Source: Shewanella sp. HN-41
GTDB taxonomy: Bacteria > Pseudomonadota > Gammaproteobacteria > Enterobacterales > Shewanellaceae
Length of the DNA: 64,000 bases
Reading direction: 5' to 3'
Assembly (NCBI RefSeq): GCF_000217915.1
Contig: NZ_AFOZ01000014.1
Location: 372,001-436,000 of the forward strand
Shown here: piece by piece, positions 49,606-58,792 of the stretch
Position numbering within the stretch: position 1 is the stretch's first letter
Layout of the letters: every line of letters starts with the position of its first letter
Notes under the pieces: generated by a model
Databases searched by the model: none
What the model was told of the DNA's origin: nothing
Seen by the model: the letters and a program-made list of their open reading frames with translations, nothing else
Translations under genes and position numbers: made by a program

Positions 49606-50967
49606 ATGGCAAAGAATAAAACCGCGTACGTATGTAATGAGTGTGGGCAAGACTTTCCCCGTTGGCAAGGTCAATGTAGTGCTTGTCAGGAGTGGAATAC
49701 GATAACTGAGGTAAGGCTCGGTGCAGCCTCTCCTGGGCGAGCTAAGTTCGTCGGCTATGCCGGTGCTGGCAGCAGTGAAGTCAAAACCTTAGATCAAATT
49801 GATCTCAATGCATTGCCGCGGATCCTAAGTCATTTTGGTGAGCTAGACCGTGTACTTGGTGGCGGTATTGTGCCGGGTTCGGCAATTCTTATTGGCGGCC
49901 ATCCCGGCGCGGGTAAGAGTACGCTTTTATTGCAAACCCTATGTCATCTGGCCGAGCAAATGCCCGCACTGTACGTCACGGGTGAGGAATCTTTGCAGCA
50001 AGTGGCTATGCGTGCCCATCGACTCGGTTTACCCACCAATAAACTGCGGATGTTGTCTGAAACCAGCGTTGAGCAAATCTGCGAAGTGGCCCTCAAAGAA
50101 TTACCTAAGGTAATAGTGGTCGATTCGATTCAAGTGATGCATATGAGCGATGTGGCATCGAGTCCTGGGAGTGTGTCACAGGTGCGCGAATCCGCCTCTT
50201 ATCTCACCCGTTTTGCGAAGGAAAACGGTATCGCTGTGATTATGGTCGGCCATGTGACTAAGGATGGTAGTCTCGCCGGACCTAAGGTGCTGGAGCACTG
50301 CATCGACTGCTCGGTAATGTTTGAGGGAGATAGTGATAGCCGTTACCGCACTTTACGTTCCCATAAGAACCGTTTCGGTGCGATCAATGAGTTAGGCGTA
50401 TTTGCCATGACCGAACGTGGCCTAAAGGAAGTCGCTAATCCCTCTGCCATTTTTTTATCCCGCGGTGAAGAGGAGTCTTCAGGCTCCTTAGTGATGGTGG
50501 TGTGGGAGGGCACTCGGCCGTTACTGGTTGAATTACAAGTGCTGGTGGATAACTCGGCCATGTCTAATCCTCGACGGGTGGCTGTGGGTATGGATGCTAA
50601 CCGTTTAGCCATGTTGCTTGCTGTTATGCACCGTCACGGCGGCTTACAGATGTCGGACCAAGATGTGTTTGTTAACGTCGTGGGTGGCGTAAAAGTCACC
50701 GAGACCAGCGCCGACCTAACCCTATTGCTGGCGATGGTGTCGAGTTTTCGCGGGGATATTTTACCCAGCGATTTAGTTGCCTTTGGTGAAGTCGGTTTAT
50801 CCGGTGAAATTCGCCCAGTCCCCAATGGTCAAGAACGATTAGTCGAAGCCGCTAAGCATGGTTTTAAGCGGGCAATCGTACCTAAGGCGAACGTCCCGAA
50901 AAAGCCGCCCTTGGGCATGGAGGTCATTGGCGTGTCAAAATTATCCGAAGCGCTAGAAGCAATTTAG
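49606..50967 (+). CDS. radA: DNA repair protein RadA
   Basis: RadA processes branched recombination intermediates with RecA. The 453 residues comprise an N-terminal zinc finger (CNECGQDFPRWQGQCSACQEW), a RecA-like core with Walker A GGHPGAGKST (near 97), the RadA-specific KNRFG (near 254), and a Lon-protease-like C-terminal domain. Its presence after serB is the usual gammaproteobacterial arrangement. Confidence 0.97.
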   Translation: MAKNKTAYVCNECGQDFPRWQGQCSACQEWNTITEVRLGAASPGRAKFVGYAGAGSSEVKTLDQIDLNALPRILSHFGELDRVLGGGIVPGSAILIGGHPGAGKSTLLLQTLCHLAEQMPALYVTGEESLQQVAMRAHRLGLPTNKLRMLSETSVEQICEVALKELPKVIVVDSIQVMHMSDVASSPGSVSQVRESASYLTRFAKENGIAVIMVGHVTKDGSLAGPKVLEHCIDCSVMFEGDSDSRYRTLRSHKNRFGAINELGVFAMTERGLKEVANPSAIFLSRGEEESSGSLVMVVWEGTRPLLVELQVLVDNSAMSNPRRVAVGMDANRLAMLLAVMHRHGGLQMSDQDVFVNVVGGVKVTETSADLTLLLAMVSSFRGDILPSDLVAFGEVGLSGEIRPVPNGQERLVEAAKHGFKRAIVPKANVPKKPPLGMEVIGVSKLSEALEAI

Positions 50968-51013
50968 AATGCTGACGCGAGTTAGCATACATGCATTCGA
51001 GCGAGATTAATGT

Positions 51014-51055
51014 CACAAACACAAACAGCGCCACTAAGCGCTGTTTGTGTTTGTG
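51014..51055. terminator. Long perfect hairpin between radA and a PilZ gene
   Basis: An 18-bp perfect stem (51014-51031 with 51038-51055) with loop CACTAA. The 3' arm is T-rich (TGTTTGTGTTTG), without a separate T run. It likely ends both convergent genes. Confidence 0.75.
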
Positions 51056-51065
51056 AGCTGGTGTC

Positions 51066-51437
51066 TTAATCCGTGGTATTGTGTGCTTCGATAAACAATA
51101 TGAGTTCGCGGTTTAACAAGGAGGTATCACCTAAGTTCAGCTCGACCATGCGTTTTAGGTGGCTAATGCTATCGACGTCAATAAAGCTGCATTTTAGGCC
51201 TAATTGACCATTTCTATGGTGGATTAACTCAGTTTCCATTTTTAGTTCGATATCGGATCCTGGGAGAATAAAACTTAGGGTAATAGGCTGCTCCGTACTG
51301 GCGAAATTATCAGGTTCTTCAACTAATGCGCCATTAAGACTGAGGTCGAGGATGGTGGTCTGCCACTGCTCGTTACCCTGTTGCAAAGATGCGCTAGCAG
51401 CGAATAAAATTCGCGAAAACTTGCGTCTCTCGTCCAT
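51066..51437 (-). CDS. Single-domain PilZ protein
   Basis: This is a 123-residue PilZ protein: the start MDERRKFSRILFAASAS supplies the RxxxR arm and LDLSLNGALVE the D-x-S-x-x-G arm of the cyclic-di-GMP pocket. ATG 51437 is preceded by AAGGAT at 8 nt; a longer form from 51497 is less likely. It is convergent with radA. Together with the large PilZ protein and the GGDEF-EAL gene this gives a second-messenger theme in the window. Confidence 0.87.
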   Translation of the reverse strand: MDERRKFSRILFAASASLQQGNEQWQTTILDLSLNGALVEEPDNFASTEQPITLSFILPGSDIELKMETELIHHRNGQLGLKCSFIDVDSISHLKRMVELNLGDTSLLNRELILFIEAHNTTD

Positions 51438-51497
51438 AATCGATCCTTTTTCTTTCATAGTCTGCCAACATGAGTCCTCATTCGTAGTGGTAAGCAT

Positions 51498-51890
51498 AAG
51501 TCATATTCATATGTCTGTAAAAGCTCGGCAAATTTATCTGTGATGCTGTGTATCATTGCGTGTCACGATGGACGTTTTTTAAACAACTGATTTTGCGTTT
51601 TTGGGCTAATTATTTATCAAAGTGTTGGTGATGTCTTAGCTATCTTGGGGCGTTTACAGTATTATCCGCGGCCAACAACGGCTGCGTCTACAGGGGTAAC
51701 GACGGTTAACTCTAACGAAGCATCATTGCTTGCAGATCATGGATTTTTCCCACAGTAGGAGAATGATGTGGATCTCTCACCTAAATCCTGTGGATTTGGG
51801 GCTCTAATCTGCCGCAGCCAGCGTCGCCAATCCCGTTTAATGTGGATGGTATCGACCCTATTTTAAGAGATCACAAGGTATAACAATATT
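51498..51890 (+). promoter_or_regulatory. Long, hairpin-rich leader of the purine permease
   Basis: A 390-nt gap with no supported gene. Hairpins visible: AAGCA/TGCTT (51718-51722 with 51727-51731), CCACA/TGTGG (51750-51754 with 51767-51771), and CCTAAATCC/GGATTTGGG (51780-51788 with 51792-51800, loop TGT). TGTGGAT occurs three times (51767, 51789, 51841). I do not recognise a known riboswitch core. Confidence 0.4.
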
Positions 51891-53243
51891 ATGTCTGAGC
51901 AATTGAGTTCAACTGCCGTACCCTCTGGTTCATTTCTGGACCAATATTTTTCAATAAAACAACGTGGTAGCACGGTTCGCCAAGAGGTGATTGCGGGATT
52001 AACCACCTTCCTAGCTATGGTGTACTCGGTGATTGTGGTGCCCAATATGTTAGGTCAGGCGGGATTTGACCCCGGCGCCGTATTTATCGCTACCTGTTTA
52101 ATTGCTTCTTTTGGTTCTTTGCTTATGGGTTTATGGGCAAACTTACCTATGGCGATTGGCTGTGCGATTTCGCTCACCGCCTTTACTGCCTTTAGCTTAG
52201 TGCTAGGTCAAGGTATGTCGATTCCGGTCACCCTAGGTGCCATCTTCCTGATGGGCGTGGCCTTCACACTCGTGAGTGTGACGGGTATTCGTCAGTGGGT
52301 GCTGGCTAATTTACCTCGAGGGATTGCCCACGGTACAGGAATAGGTATTGGCTTGTTTTTACTCTTGATTGCGACTAACAGCGTGCAGTTGATTGTGGCC
52401 AATAACGCAGGCTTACCAGTGAAGTTAGGCGATATTAATAGCTTACCCGTTATCGCGACTGTCATAGGTTTAGCGGCAACGATCGGCTTAGAGCGTCGTG
52501 GTGTTCCTGGTGGTATTTTGCTGGTGATTATCGCGCTATCGGGATTTGGTTTAGTGTTCGATCCGAGTGTGAAATACCAAGGCTTGTTTGCCTTTCCTGA
52601 TTTTACCTCGGAGCATTCGCTCATTGGGCAGCTCGATGTTATGGGGGCCTTTAATCCCGTGGTTTTGCCTATCGTATTAGCCCTGGTTATGACGGCGATT
52701 TTCGATGCGACAGGGACAATTCGCGCTGTGGCTGGCCAAGCTAATCTGCTCGATAAGGACGACAATATTGTCGGCGGTGGTAAAGCCTTAACCTCAGACT
52801 CCGTCAGCAGCATGTTTGCGGGGTTAGTGGGTGGCGCTCCTGCGGCGGTATATATCGAATCGGCGGCGGGTACCGCGGCGGGTGGTAAGACAGGTTTAAC
52901 GGCGACGATCGTTGGCGTACTGTTTTTATTGATGGTGTTTCTCGCACCGCTCAGCTATTTAGTGCCAGCCTATGCAACTGCGCCAGCATTAATGTATGTC
53001 GGCTTATTGATGCTCAGTAATGTGGCAAAACTCGATTTTAACGATAAAGTCGATGCCATGGCGGGCCTAACTTGCGCCGTATTTATTATCCTAAGTTGTA
53101 ATATCGTCACTGGTATTATGCTGGGTTTTGTGACTCTGGTCATCGGCCGTATTTGTAGTGGCGAATGGCGTAAACTTAAGATTGGCGTGCTGGCCATTAC
53201 CTTAGGTTTAGTCGTGTTTTATATGGGCGGCTGGGCGATCTAA
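51891..53243 (+). CDS. AzgA-type adenine/guanine/hypoxanthine permease
   Basis: A 450-residue inner-membrane permease with about 12-14 helices. The opening [36 protein letters not shown] is the AzgA-subfamily signature, and [13 protein letters not shown] and [22 protein letters not shown] are NCS2 motif regions. Escherichia coli relatives are PurP, YicO, GhxP and GhxQ, which carry purine bases with protons. The exact substrate cannot be read. It is preceded by a long, hairpin-rich leader. Confidence 0.9.
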   Translation: MSEQLSSTAVPSGSFLDQYFSIKQRGSTVRQEVIAGLTTFLAMVYSVIVVPNMLGQAGFDPGAVFIATCLIASFGSLLMGLWANLPMAIGCAISLTAFTAFSLVLGQGMSIPVTLGAIFLMGVAFTLVSVTGIRQWVLANLPRGIAHGTGIGIGLFLLLIATNSVQLIVANNAGLPVKLGDINSLPVIATVIGLAATIGLERRGVPGGILLVIIALSGFGLVFDPSVKYQGLFAFPDFTSEHSLIGQLDVMGAFNPVVLPIVLALVMTAIFDATGTIRAVAGQANLLDKDDNIVGGGKALTSDSVSSMFAGLVGGAPAAVYIESAAGTAAGGKTGLTATIVGVLFLLMVFLAPLSYLVPAYATAPALMYVGLLMLSNVAKLDFNDKVDAMAGLTCAVFIILSCNIVTGIMLGFVTLVIGRICSGEWRKLKIGVLAITLGLVVFYMGGWAI

Positions 53244-53263
53244 TTTCAACCCCATTGGTATAA

Positions 53264-53298
53264 AAAGCGAGTGCTAATCTTAGATTAGCACTCGCTTT
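53264..53298. terminator. Terminator shared by the permease and CBS genes
   Basis: A 16-bp perfect stem (53264-53279 with 53283-53298), loop TTA. The stop codon and last five codons of the minus-strand CBS gene lie inside the stem. Confidence 0.85.
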
Positions 53299-53716
53299 CT
53301 TCTATAGAGAGGTGCTCGCAGTAGGCGCGTAATAGATCCTTCCAAGTCACAATCCCAACTAACTCACCCTGTTCTAAAACGGGTAAGCAACCAATATTAT
53401 GTTCGAGCAAGATGCGGGTCGCCGTATCTAAGTTGATATGGGATGCTATGGTCACTGGATTACGCGTCATCACTTGATGCACGCGCTTTTGCAGGGTTTC
53501 AAGATCTTTTACCGTTTCAGCACTGCTGCCGAGGTTAGGGCTGATAGCGCGCAGTAAATCTCGCTCCGATAGCACACCTTCTAGTTTGCGTTCATCCACT
53601 ACGAGTAAGTGATGAAAGTTCGCCTGATCGAAAATTTCCTTAGCGACACAGAGACGATCGTCCATTTCGACGGTGACGACACGGGTACTCATAATATCGG
53701 CGATAATGATCGTCAT
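53285..53716 (-). CDS. Two-CBS-domain protein
   Basis: A 143-residue protein made of two CBS domains: about 6-58 (IMSTRVVTVEMDDRLCVAKEIF and LEGVLSERDLLRAI) and 78-132 (VMTRNPVTIASHINLDTATRIL and GIVTWKDLLRA). Such modules bind adenine nucleotides. Nothing else is fused, so it is probably a small regulator or energy sensor; partner unknown. It stands convergent to a purine permease, which may be coincidence. Confidence 0.92.
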   Translation of the reverse strand: MTIIIADIMSTRVVTVEMDDRLCVAKEIFDQANFHHLLVVDERKLEGVLSERDLLRAISPNLGSSAETVKDLETLQKRVHQVMTRNPVTIASHINLDTATRILLEHNIGCLPVLEQGELVGIVTWKDLLRAYCEHLSIEESEC

Positions 53717-53857
53717 GATACTCTCCCTGTTATTGCAACATGTTCTGTTAATACGCTGTATTACAGTTACTTATAACAGAGTGATGTTTAATTAGCCAAT
53801 TCATTATCATAAAGTATTAACCTAAACAGGATTAAGATCGAGCCGAACGGTGTTCAG

Positions 53858-55732
53858 TTAATCCGCTTCATTATATTCATCTTCGGGGGTTATTGAGCTG
53901 CGCTCCGCCTCCGGTAAATGTATACCAATATAGCGTTGGTACTTTTTCCCTTTCAGTTTATGAGTATCGACCAAGACTAAGCCATCGATACAATCGCCAA
54001 AATCGGCGTCTATACCAAAGGCGAGAAACTTCACTCCATCTGTTTTACAGAGTTCACCGTATTGTTTGTAGAGCGTAGGTACTGCCGCCCCCATACTGGC
54101 GAGCATTTGTTTTAGTTGCTTGAAATTACTCTGATAATCTTCACTCGAATATACATCATTGAGCTGTTTTTTACGTTGTGGTGATAACCCAAAGGGCGAC
54201 ATGGAGACCGCCATGGTTTGTTCGGGGGCAAATTCCTTCGCGTAAAAATGCACTAACATTTCCCGAGCGCTGCCGGGGAGTTGATTGCTGATGGACACAG
54301 GACCGAATAGGTAGCGGTATTCAGGGTGTTTGGCGAGAAAGGCGCCTATGCCAAACCAGAGGTAATCTAAGCTGCGTTTACCCCAATATTTAGGCTGCAC
54401 AAAGCTGCGGCCAAGTTCTAATCCCTGTTTGACGAAGGGCATAAAGTTGTCGGCGTATTGAAACAGGGATTGGCTGTAGAGGGCATTATCGCCGTATTTT
54501 TCTAAGACTTTGTCACCACTGGCAAAACGATAGGCACCGACAATTTCAAACTGCTCCTTATCCCACAAAACCAAATGCTGATAGTAGGAATCGTATTTAT
54601 CGATATCGCGGCGTTTGCCTGTGCCTTCGCCGACGGCGCGAAAGGCGATTTCCCGCAGGCGACCAATTTCCCGCATGATCGGGTTGCTGTCCTGATGCTG
54701 ATACAAATAAATCAGCTTGTTATCTTGCGTTGTCCCAAGAAGTTCACATTGCTGCAGTGCCGCTTGCAGTTCACGGCGCGACTCAGGGTGGGCGATGGCG
54801 CTTTGGGTGATAAACAGCGGGTCTTTATCTTTGCCTATGCGATATAAATGATTTTTAAGCAGTTTTATCTTGGTCTTTAGCGGAAAGTCCATCGAGCGCA
54901 CGGCTTCATTGGGAATCAGCTCGCCAATGCGGATCGGCATATTGCGTTTGGCTTGCTTGAACATTTCCTTCACGAGCAGCAGTGTGGCGAGTGGCTTGTA
55001 AATCATCGATGCGCCGTAGAAGGTCGCAGAGTTTTTGGCATCTAAAAAAATGGGTAGTAGCGGCGCATTACAGGAAATCGCCATCTTTAAGAAACCCGAG
55101 TGCCACAGGGTATCACGCACGCCATTGGGGCGTAGGCGCGAGACTTCCCCCGACGGGAAAATCAGCACTGCGCCTTCGTTACGCAGGTGCTGGTGGATCT
55201 TATCTAGGTGTTGTTTCGGTGTGCCGCCAGTCATATTACGCACCGGCAGTAGGATAGAGTGCAGTGGTTCGAGCGCCATCAATAGCTCGTTAGCCACCAC
55301 CTTGATATCGGGGCGTATTTCACTGATGAGTTTGATAAGGGCGAGGGCATCGAGTGAACCTATGGGATGGTTGGCGAAGATCACAACTCGGCCTTCGCAG
55401 GGAATGTTTTCTATTTCGTTGGCAGGCACGGTAAAGCTAAAGTCGAAACTCGCCAGCACTTGTTCGACAAAGTCCACGCCCTGTAAATAGGCGTATTGAT
55501 TGGCGATATCGTTGCATTGTTTTTCATTGAGTAGGTAACGCAGCATGGCCTTGGCAGGTTTAGCGAGCCAAGGTTTGTCATTGATAGAGGGGAGATTTTG
55601 TTCAACCACATTTTCGACGGTAAAGATCATCGAACTGCCTTTTAAGGCGGGCAGTGGCATGTTAACTGGCTCGCACTGTGTGTTTGGGTTTAGTGAATCT
55701 GTGCTTGGCGTACTATGGGTTAATTGATCCAT
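53858..55732 (-). CDS. olsF: Bifunctional acyltransferase, OlsF-like (ornithine-lipid synthesis)
   Basis: A 624-residue two-part acyltransferase. The N-terminal half has a PlsC-type site: VIFANHPIGSLD (an NHPxGxxD variant, near 121-127) and LIFPSGEVSRL (near 195). The C-terminal half has a GNAT-type N-acyltransferase region (SNPIMREIGRLREIAFRAVGEG, near 360, then EIVGAYRFASG). This order matches OlsF, which in Serratia makes ornithine lipids by N- then O-acylation. Activity here is inferred, not shown. It follows the LpxH-like gene by 2 nt, so the two form one operon. The function of some relatives is uncharacterised. Confidence 0.72.
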   Translation of the reverse strand: MDQLTHSTPSTDSLNPNTQCEPVNMPLPALKGSSMIFTVENVVEQNLPSINDKPWLAKPAKAMLRYLLNEKQCNDIANQYAYLQGVDFVEQVLASFDFSFTVPANEIENIPCEGRVVIFANHPIGSLDALALIKLISEIRPDIKVVANELLMALEPLHSILLPVRNMTGGTPKQHLDKIHQHLRNEGAVLIFPSGEVSRLRPNGVRDTLWHSGFLKMAISCNAPLLPIFLDAKNSATFYGASMIYKPLATLLLVKEMFKQAKRNMPIRIGELIPNEAVRSMDFPLKTKIKLLKNHLYRIGKDKDPLFITQSAIAHPESRRELQAALQQCELLGTTQDNKLIYLYQHQDSNPIMREIGRLREIAFRAVGEGTGKRRDIDKYDSYYQHLVLWDKEQFEIVGAYRFASGDKVLEKYGDNALYSQSLFQYADNFMPFVKQGLELGRSFVQPKYWGKRSLDYLWFGIGAFLAKHPEYRYLFGPVSISNQLPGSAREMLVHFYAKEFAPEQTMAVSMSPFGLSPQRKKQLNDVYSSEDYQSNFKQLKQMLASMGAAVPTLYKQYGELCKTDGVKFLAFGIDADFGDCIDGLVLVDTHKLKGKKYQRYIGIHLPEAERSSITPEDEYNEAD

Positions 55733-55734
55733 GA

Positions 55735-56829
55735 TTAGGCGACATCCCTTGGTTGGATTTCTGGTTGTTTGGGGCTGTGAGTGGCCGTTTGTAGGGCTGG
55801 TTTTGAGGCTTGAGCAGGCATTTGAATAGGCGCTTTAGGCTGAGTTTGCGCCAGCACAATACTGCTCAGAATATCGAGGCTTAAGGTTTGATCGTTCCAG
55901 CGGCAGAGCTGTAATTCACCGCTTAAGGTTTCGGTGATGAGGCTGCAGTTTTCGACCCAGTCGCCATCATTGGCATAGACTATCTGGCGCTTATCCGGCG
56001 TGCTGTATTGATTATCTCGAGGGTGAATCGATAGCTCTGGCTGATGGATATGGCCGCAAATCACGCCATCCACATCATAGTGCTGGGCATAATTCACCAC
56101 GGCTTGGCGGTAACGGGTGATTGCGGTTTGCGCTTTACCGACGCGGGATTTGATATAGCTGGCGAGTGACCAGTAGGGGTAGCCTAAACGCTCACGTAGG
56201 CGATGGAGATTGCGGTTGAGGAACAGCAGTAAGTCGTAGAGGTGATCGCCCAAGATGGCATAAAAGCGCCCAACGCAGACATCGGCATCAAACTGATCTC
56301 CATGCAGCATTAGCAGTTTATGGCCGCCAATCCCCTGATGAATATGTTGGCGGGCAATTTTGATATTCAGCAGGGTCAGTTCGGCATAGGGCTTGATTAG
56401 CTCATCATGGTTACCCGGCAGGTACATCACCTGAGTGCCGTTTTGTGCCAGTTCAATCAGCTTTTGCAGCACCTTATTATGGCTATCTGGCCAATGCAAT
56501 TTACGCTTAAGCGCCCATAAATCCACAATATCGCCGACCAAGTACAAGTGCTGGCAACGCACTGTATTTAACAGGCTTAACAGATAGTCGGCTTTGCAAT
56601 CCTTACAACCTAGGTGGATATCCGATAACCAGAGGGCGTTGACTGTGGTGGTTTGGCTATTTGCGGCGTTGCTGGCGTTGGCAATATGTGGTGTTGAGAA
56701 GGAAGTGGCGTTAACACTGGATGGAGCATTGTCGGAAGAGTTGGAAGGAGAGTTACGTGAAGAGTTGCGGGGAGCGTTGAGTGCGTCGATAAGCGTGCGA
56801 TCAAGTCCCCTGTAATTGGCTCCAGTCAT
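55735..56829 (-). CDS. LpxH-like calcineurin-type phosphoesterase
   Basis: A 364-residue metallophosphoesterase. After a Ser/Asn/Pro-rich N-terminal stretch (about 1-60) with imperfect NSS/NAP repeats, the catalytic motifs run in order: LSDIHLG (about 69), VGDIVD (98), LPGNHDE (130), MLHGDQFDADV (172) and GHIHQPE (250). This resembles UDP-2,3-diacylglucosamine pyrophosphatases (LpxH, COG2908) but is longer and has a Pro-rich C terminus. It is probably a paralogue acting on another lipid or nucleotide, not the essential LpxH. First gene of the pair with the OlsF-like acyltransferase. Confidence 0.8.
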   Translation of the reverse strand: MTGANYRGLDRTLIDALNAPRNSSRNSPSNSSDNAPSSVNATSFSTPHIANASNAANSQTTTVNALWLSDIHLGCKDCKADYLLSLLNTVRCQHLYLVGDIVDLWALKRKLHWPDSHNKVLQKLIELAQNGTQVMYLPGNHDELIKPYAELTLLNIKIARQHIHQGIGGHKLLMLHGDQFDADVCVGRFYAILGDHLYDLLLFLNRNLHRLRERLGYPYWSLASYIKSRVGKAQTAITRYRQAVVNYAQHYDVDGVICGHIHQPELSIHPRDNQYSTPDKRQIVYANDGDWVENCSLITETLSGELQLCRWNDQTLSLDILSSIVLAQTQPKAPIQMPAQASKPALQTATHSPKQPEIQPRDVA

Positions 56830-57642
56830 CTCATATTCACCCTATGCGGCTGTTGACTGCCTTAGAGATTAGTGACGGGCTTTGACTGAATGATGAAGCT
56901 TAGGTGACATGCAGATGACAACAGGGGTGATTAGCCTAGACTTAACCGTCAAGATTTGGAGCTGGATGCAATGAGAACAGGCTGGAGGATTTAACTTACT
57001 TCTGCCCCAAAACTAGATAAGTTTGTCGTCAGGTGTGCTGGATGAATTGTCATTGTTTCCCCTGTGACACGCCACCCTTTTATTTCACAAGAAGCATCCC
57101 TGAGGGCTCGACGGCGGTATCTGCTGTATATGGCTCTAGCATTACAAGAATCGAATGTTGCGATCACATGGTCAATGATGTTCCCGACATCATAGTGACA
57201 TTCCCCATATCCCTATGGGTCAGATGTGAATGAGCAACCATGCCGCCAACGGTCACAGTTGCAACAATGCCAATCTTTACGACCATTGAACTGTTCATCT
57301 GGCTAAAAGCTTTTTTGCCCCAAAGCTTGCTAGCATTTATTTAGTGAATCGAAAATTGACGAACTATTTGCCCTAACAGTTCTTATCGATGAACCTTATT
57401 TTTAGTGAGTCTTCATGAATGAGCGGAACTGGATGGGTATACAGTCATATTTAAATTTAGATGCTTTTGAGTGTTTTTACACTCATTAGTTTGCGCGTTT
57501 ATCCAGCCTAAAATTAACAAAATTCTTTAAAATCATTTGCATATACTTTTCCAAAATTAGTTAATAGGTTTGGAAAACGCGCATGCGCGTTTTTCCAGGT
57601 GGTGTATTTGATAGAAAGCTGATAAGTTCTTTGCATACAGGT
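56830..57642. other. Gene-poor region at the core/accessory boundary
   Basis: No supported gene. A 44-codon minus-strand frame (57164-57298) and overlapping open frames on both strands may be remnants of a lost gene. From about 57490 on, motifs with GCGCG recur (57493, 57578, 57653, 57682), marking different composition from the core genome. Confidence 0.45.
57572..57596. repeat. Near-perfect palindrome GGAAAACGCGC/GCGCGTTTTTCC
   Basis: A 25-nt palindrome with 12-bp arms and one extra T. A related arm pair (TGCGCGTTT at 57652-57660 with AAACGCGCA at 57679-57687) follows 56 nt later. Confidence 0.8.
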
Positions 57643-57710
57643 AGTTAACTGTGCGCGTTTTCACTGGTCTAATGAGGTAAACGCGCATGCGCACTAATAA
57701 TATGTTAAAT
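57643..57710 (+). repeat. attC-like site 0 (degenerate)
   Basis: AGTTAAC at the left and GTTAAAT (matching GTTRRRY) at the right, 68 nt, with a 9-bp internal stem TGCGCGTTT/AAACGCGCA. The left box misses one consensus base. It would be the insertion point for the first cassette. Confidence 0.4.
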
Positions 57711-57723
57711 TTGGAAAGTACGA

Positions 57724-58188
57724 ATGGATGAGCGAGATCGGAAAGCGCTGGAAGATATTGAAAAGTTTGGTTGCCACGTTCTAAATGTTATGGAAGGTGA
57801 AGAGCAGCCATGCTTTTCATATTCCATTGGCATAGAGAAAACGCTAAACCAGTCTGAATTAATAATAGTTGGGCTAAAGCGCGAACTTTCACACTCCATA
57901 ATAAATAACTATCGTCAAAGGTTAGCTTCCGGTGAAGTTTTCATTCCTGGGGTGTTTTATTCGGACTTTATAGAAGGTTTTGATGTTACGTTCATTGAAA
58001 TGGACAAAAAGCATTACAAAGAATACCTTGGCTGGGGGCTTTGGCTTTACTCGGGTAATAACTTTAAAACTTACCAACTAATTTGGCCTACCACGGCTGG
58101 CATTTGGCCGTGGAGCGAAAACAAATCAGAATATTATGCTTGGGCGCAACCAATTCTCAATTCATCAGGTGTGCTTGAAAAAATTTAA
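57724..58188 (+). CDS. DUF4262-family cassette protein
   Basis: A 154-residue protein. The opening with KALEDIEKFGCHVLNVMEGE and the PCFSYSIGIEKTLNQSELIIVGL segment are characteristic of DUF4262. The family is common in gene cassettes and has no established function. The ribosome site GGAAAG is 5 nt before the ATG. The TAA stop lies inside the R'' box of the next attC (58183-58189). The gene is AT-richer than the core genes, suggesting transfer. Confidence 0.78.
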   Translation: MDERDRKALEDIEKFGCHVLNVMEGEEQPCFSYSIGIEKTLNQSELIIVGLKRELSHSIINNYRQRLASGEVFIPGVFYSDFIEGFDVTFIEMDKKHYKEYLGWGLWLYSGNNFKTYQLIWPTTAGIWPWSENKSEYYAWAQPILNSSGVLEKI

Positions 58189-58315
58189 CAAGGCGCTCCA
58201 GCACCGCGCACTCTGTGCGCTCGACAGTTTGTAAGTCGCCTTTTTGTGGTTTTGCTACGCAAAAGTATTCCACAAAAAACCAACTTACAACCTGCGGCTG
58301 AGCTTAACGTTATAG
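58183..58315 (+). repeat. attC site 1
   Basis: R'' ATTTAAC (58183-58189), followed by AAGGCGCTC; R' GTTATAG (58309-58315), preceded by GAGCTTAAC. Internal arms TTGTAAGT/ACTTACAA, TTTTTGTGG/CCACAAAAA and TTTTGC/GCAAAA fold into a long hairpin, as in VCR-like attC sites. 133 nt. Confidence 0.8.
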
Positions 58316-58336
58316 GGCAAGAGAGAAATCGAGTCT

Positions 58337-58699
58337 ATGCATGGATTAAATCTAGAGTGCACTCATAACTCTTCATTTAGGCTAATTGGGCTTACTTCTG
58401 CTGAATTAGCCAAGGCAGAATCCATAATGGGTGACTGTGAATTCAGAGTTGGTAGCTATTTCAAGGATAAGACTAAAAAAGTCATTACTATTCCTCTCAG
58501 CAAAAATATCAGCAGCGAGCTACTCAAAAATATTATCGCGTGTGCTTCAGATTACATATCGTATGACTTCTATGTCTCTACTTGTAATAGTAATGAGTCA
58601 TTTATCATCGATGTTCCCGAGCATGTATGCAGGTTGTTTCAGAAGGTCGGTGGTGGAATTTCCTTTAGCTATACATATGCTGGCGATGAAAATGAGTAG
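58337..58699 (+). CDS. Cassette protein of unknown function
   Basis: A 120-residue protein with no family I recognise. It is soluble in prediction, with mixed strands and helices, and three cysteines. It starts 27 nt after the attC 1 recombination point, preceded by GAGAGAAA, and ends 12 nt before attC 2. The position and orientation are those of a normal cassette gene. Confidence 0.65.
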   Translation: MHGLNLECTHNSSFRLIGLTSAELAKAESIMGDCEFRVGSYFKDKTKKVITIPLSKNISSELLKNIIACASDYISYDFYVSTCNSNESFIIDVPEHVCRLFQKVGGGISFSYTYAGDENE

Positions 58700-58710
58700 T
58701 ATGGGTAAAG

Positions 58711-58792
58711 CCTATAACAAGGCAATCAAAAACCGCCCACAAAAAGCGTGGGCTGGACTCGCTAACGCTCGCCTTTTATTGCGGCGTTATGC
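58711..58792 (+). repeat. attC site 2
   Basis: CCTATAACAAGGC at the left and GCGGCGTTATGC at the right, 82 nt. Arms GCAAT(c)AAAA and TTTTATTGC pair with one extrahelical base, a known determinant of attC strand choice. Confidence 0.82.

Noticed and set aside
51767..51847. Replication-origin-like DnaA box cluster
   Set aside because: The three TGTGGAT copies do not match the full 9-bp box, and no AT-rich unwinding region or origin gene is near.
54982..55490. Plus-strand frames inside the OlsF-like gene
   Set aside because: Antisense shadows of the acyltransferase coding sequence.
57033..57233. 66-residue plus-strand frame in the gap before the cassettes
   Set aside because: No ribosome site and no family; other frames in the same DNA are equally open.
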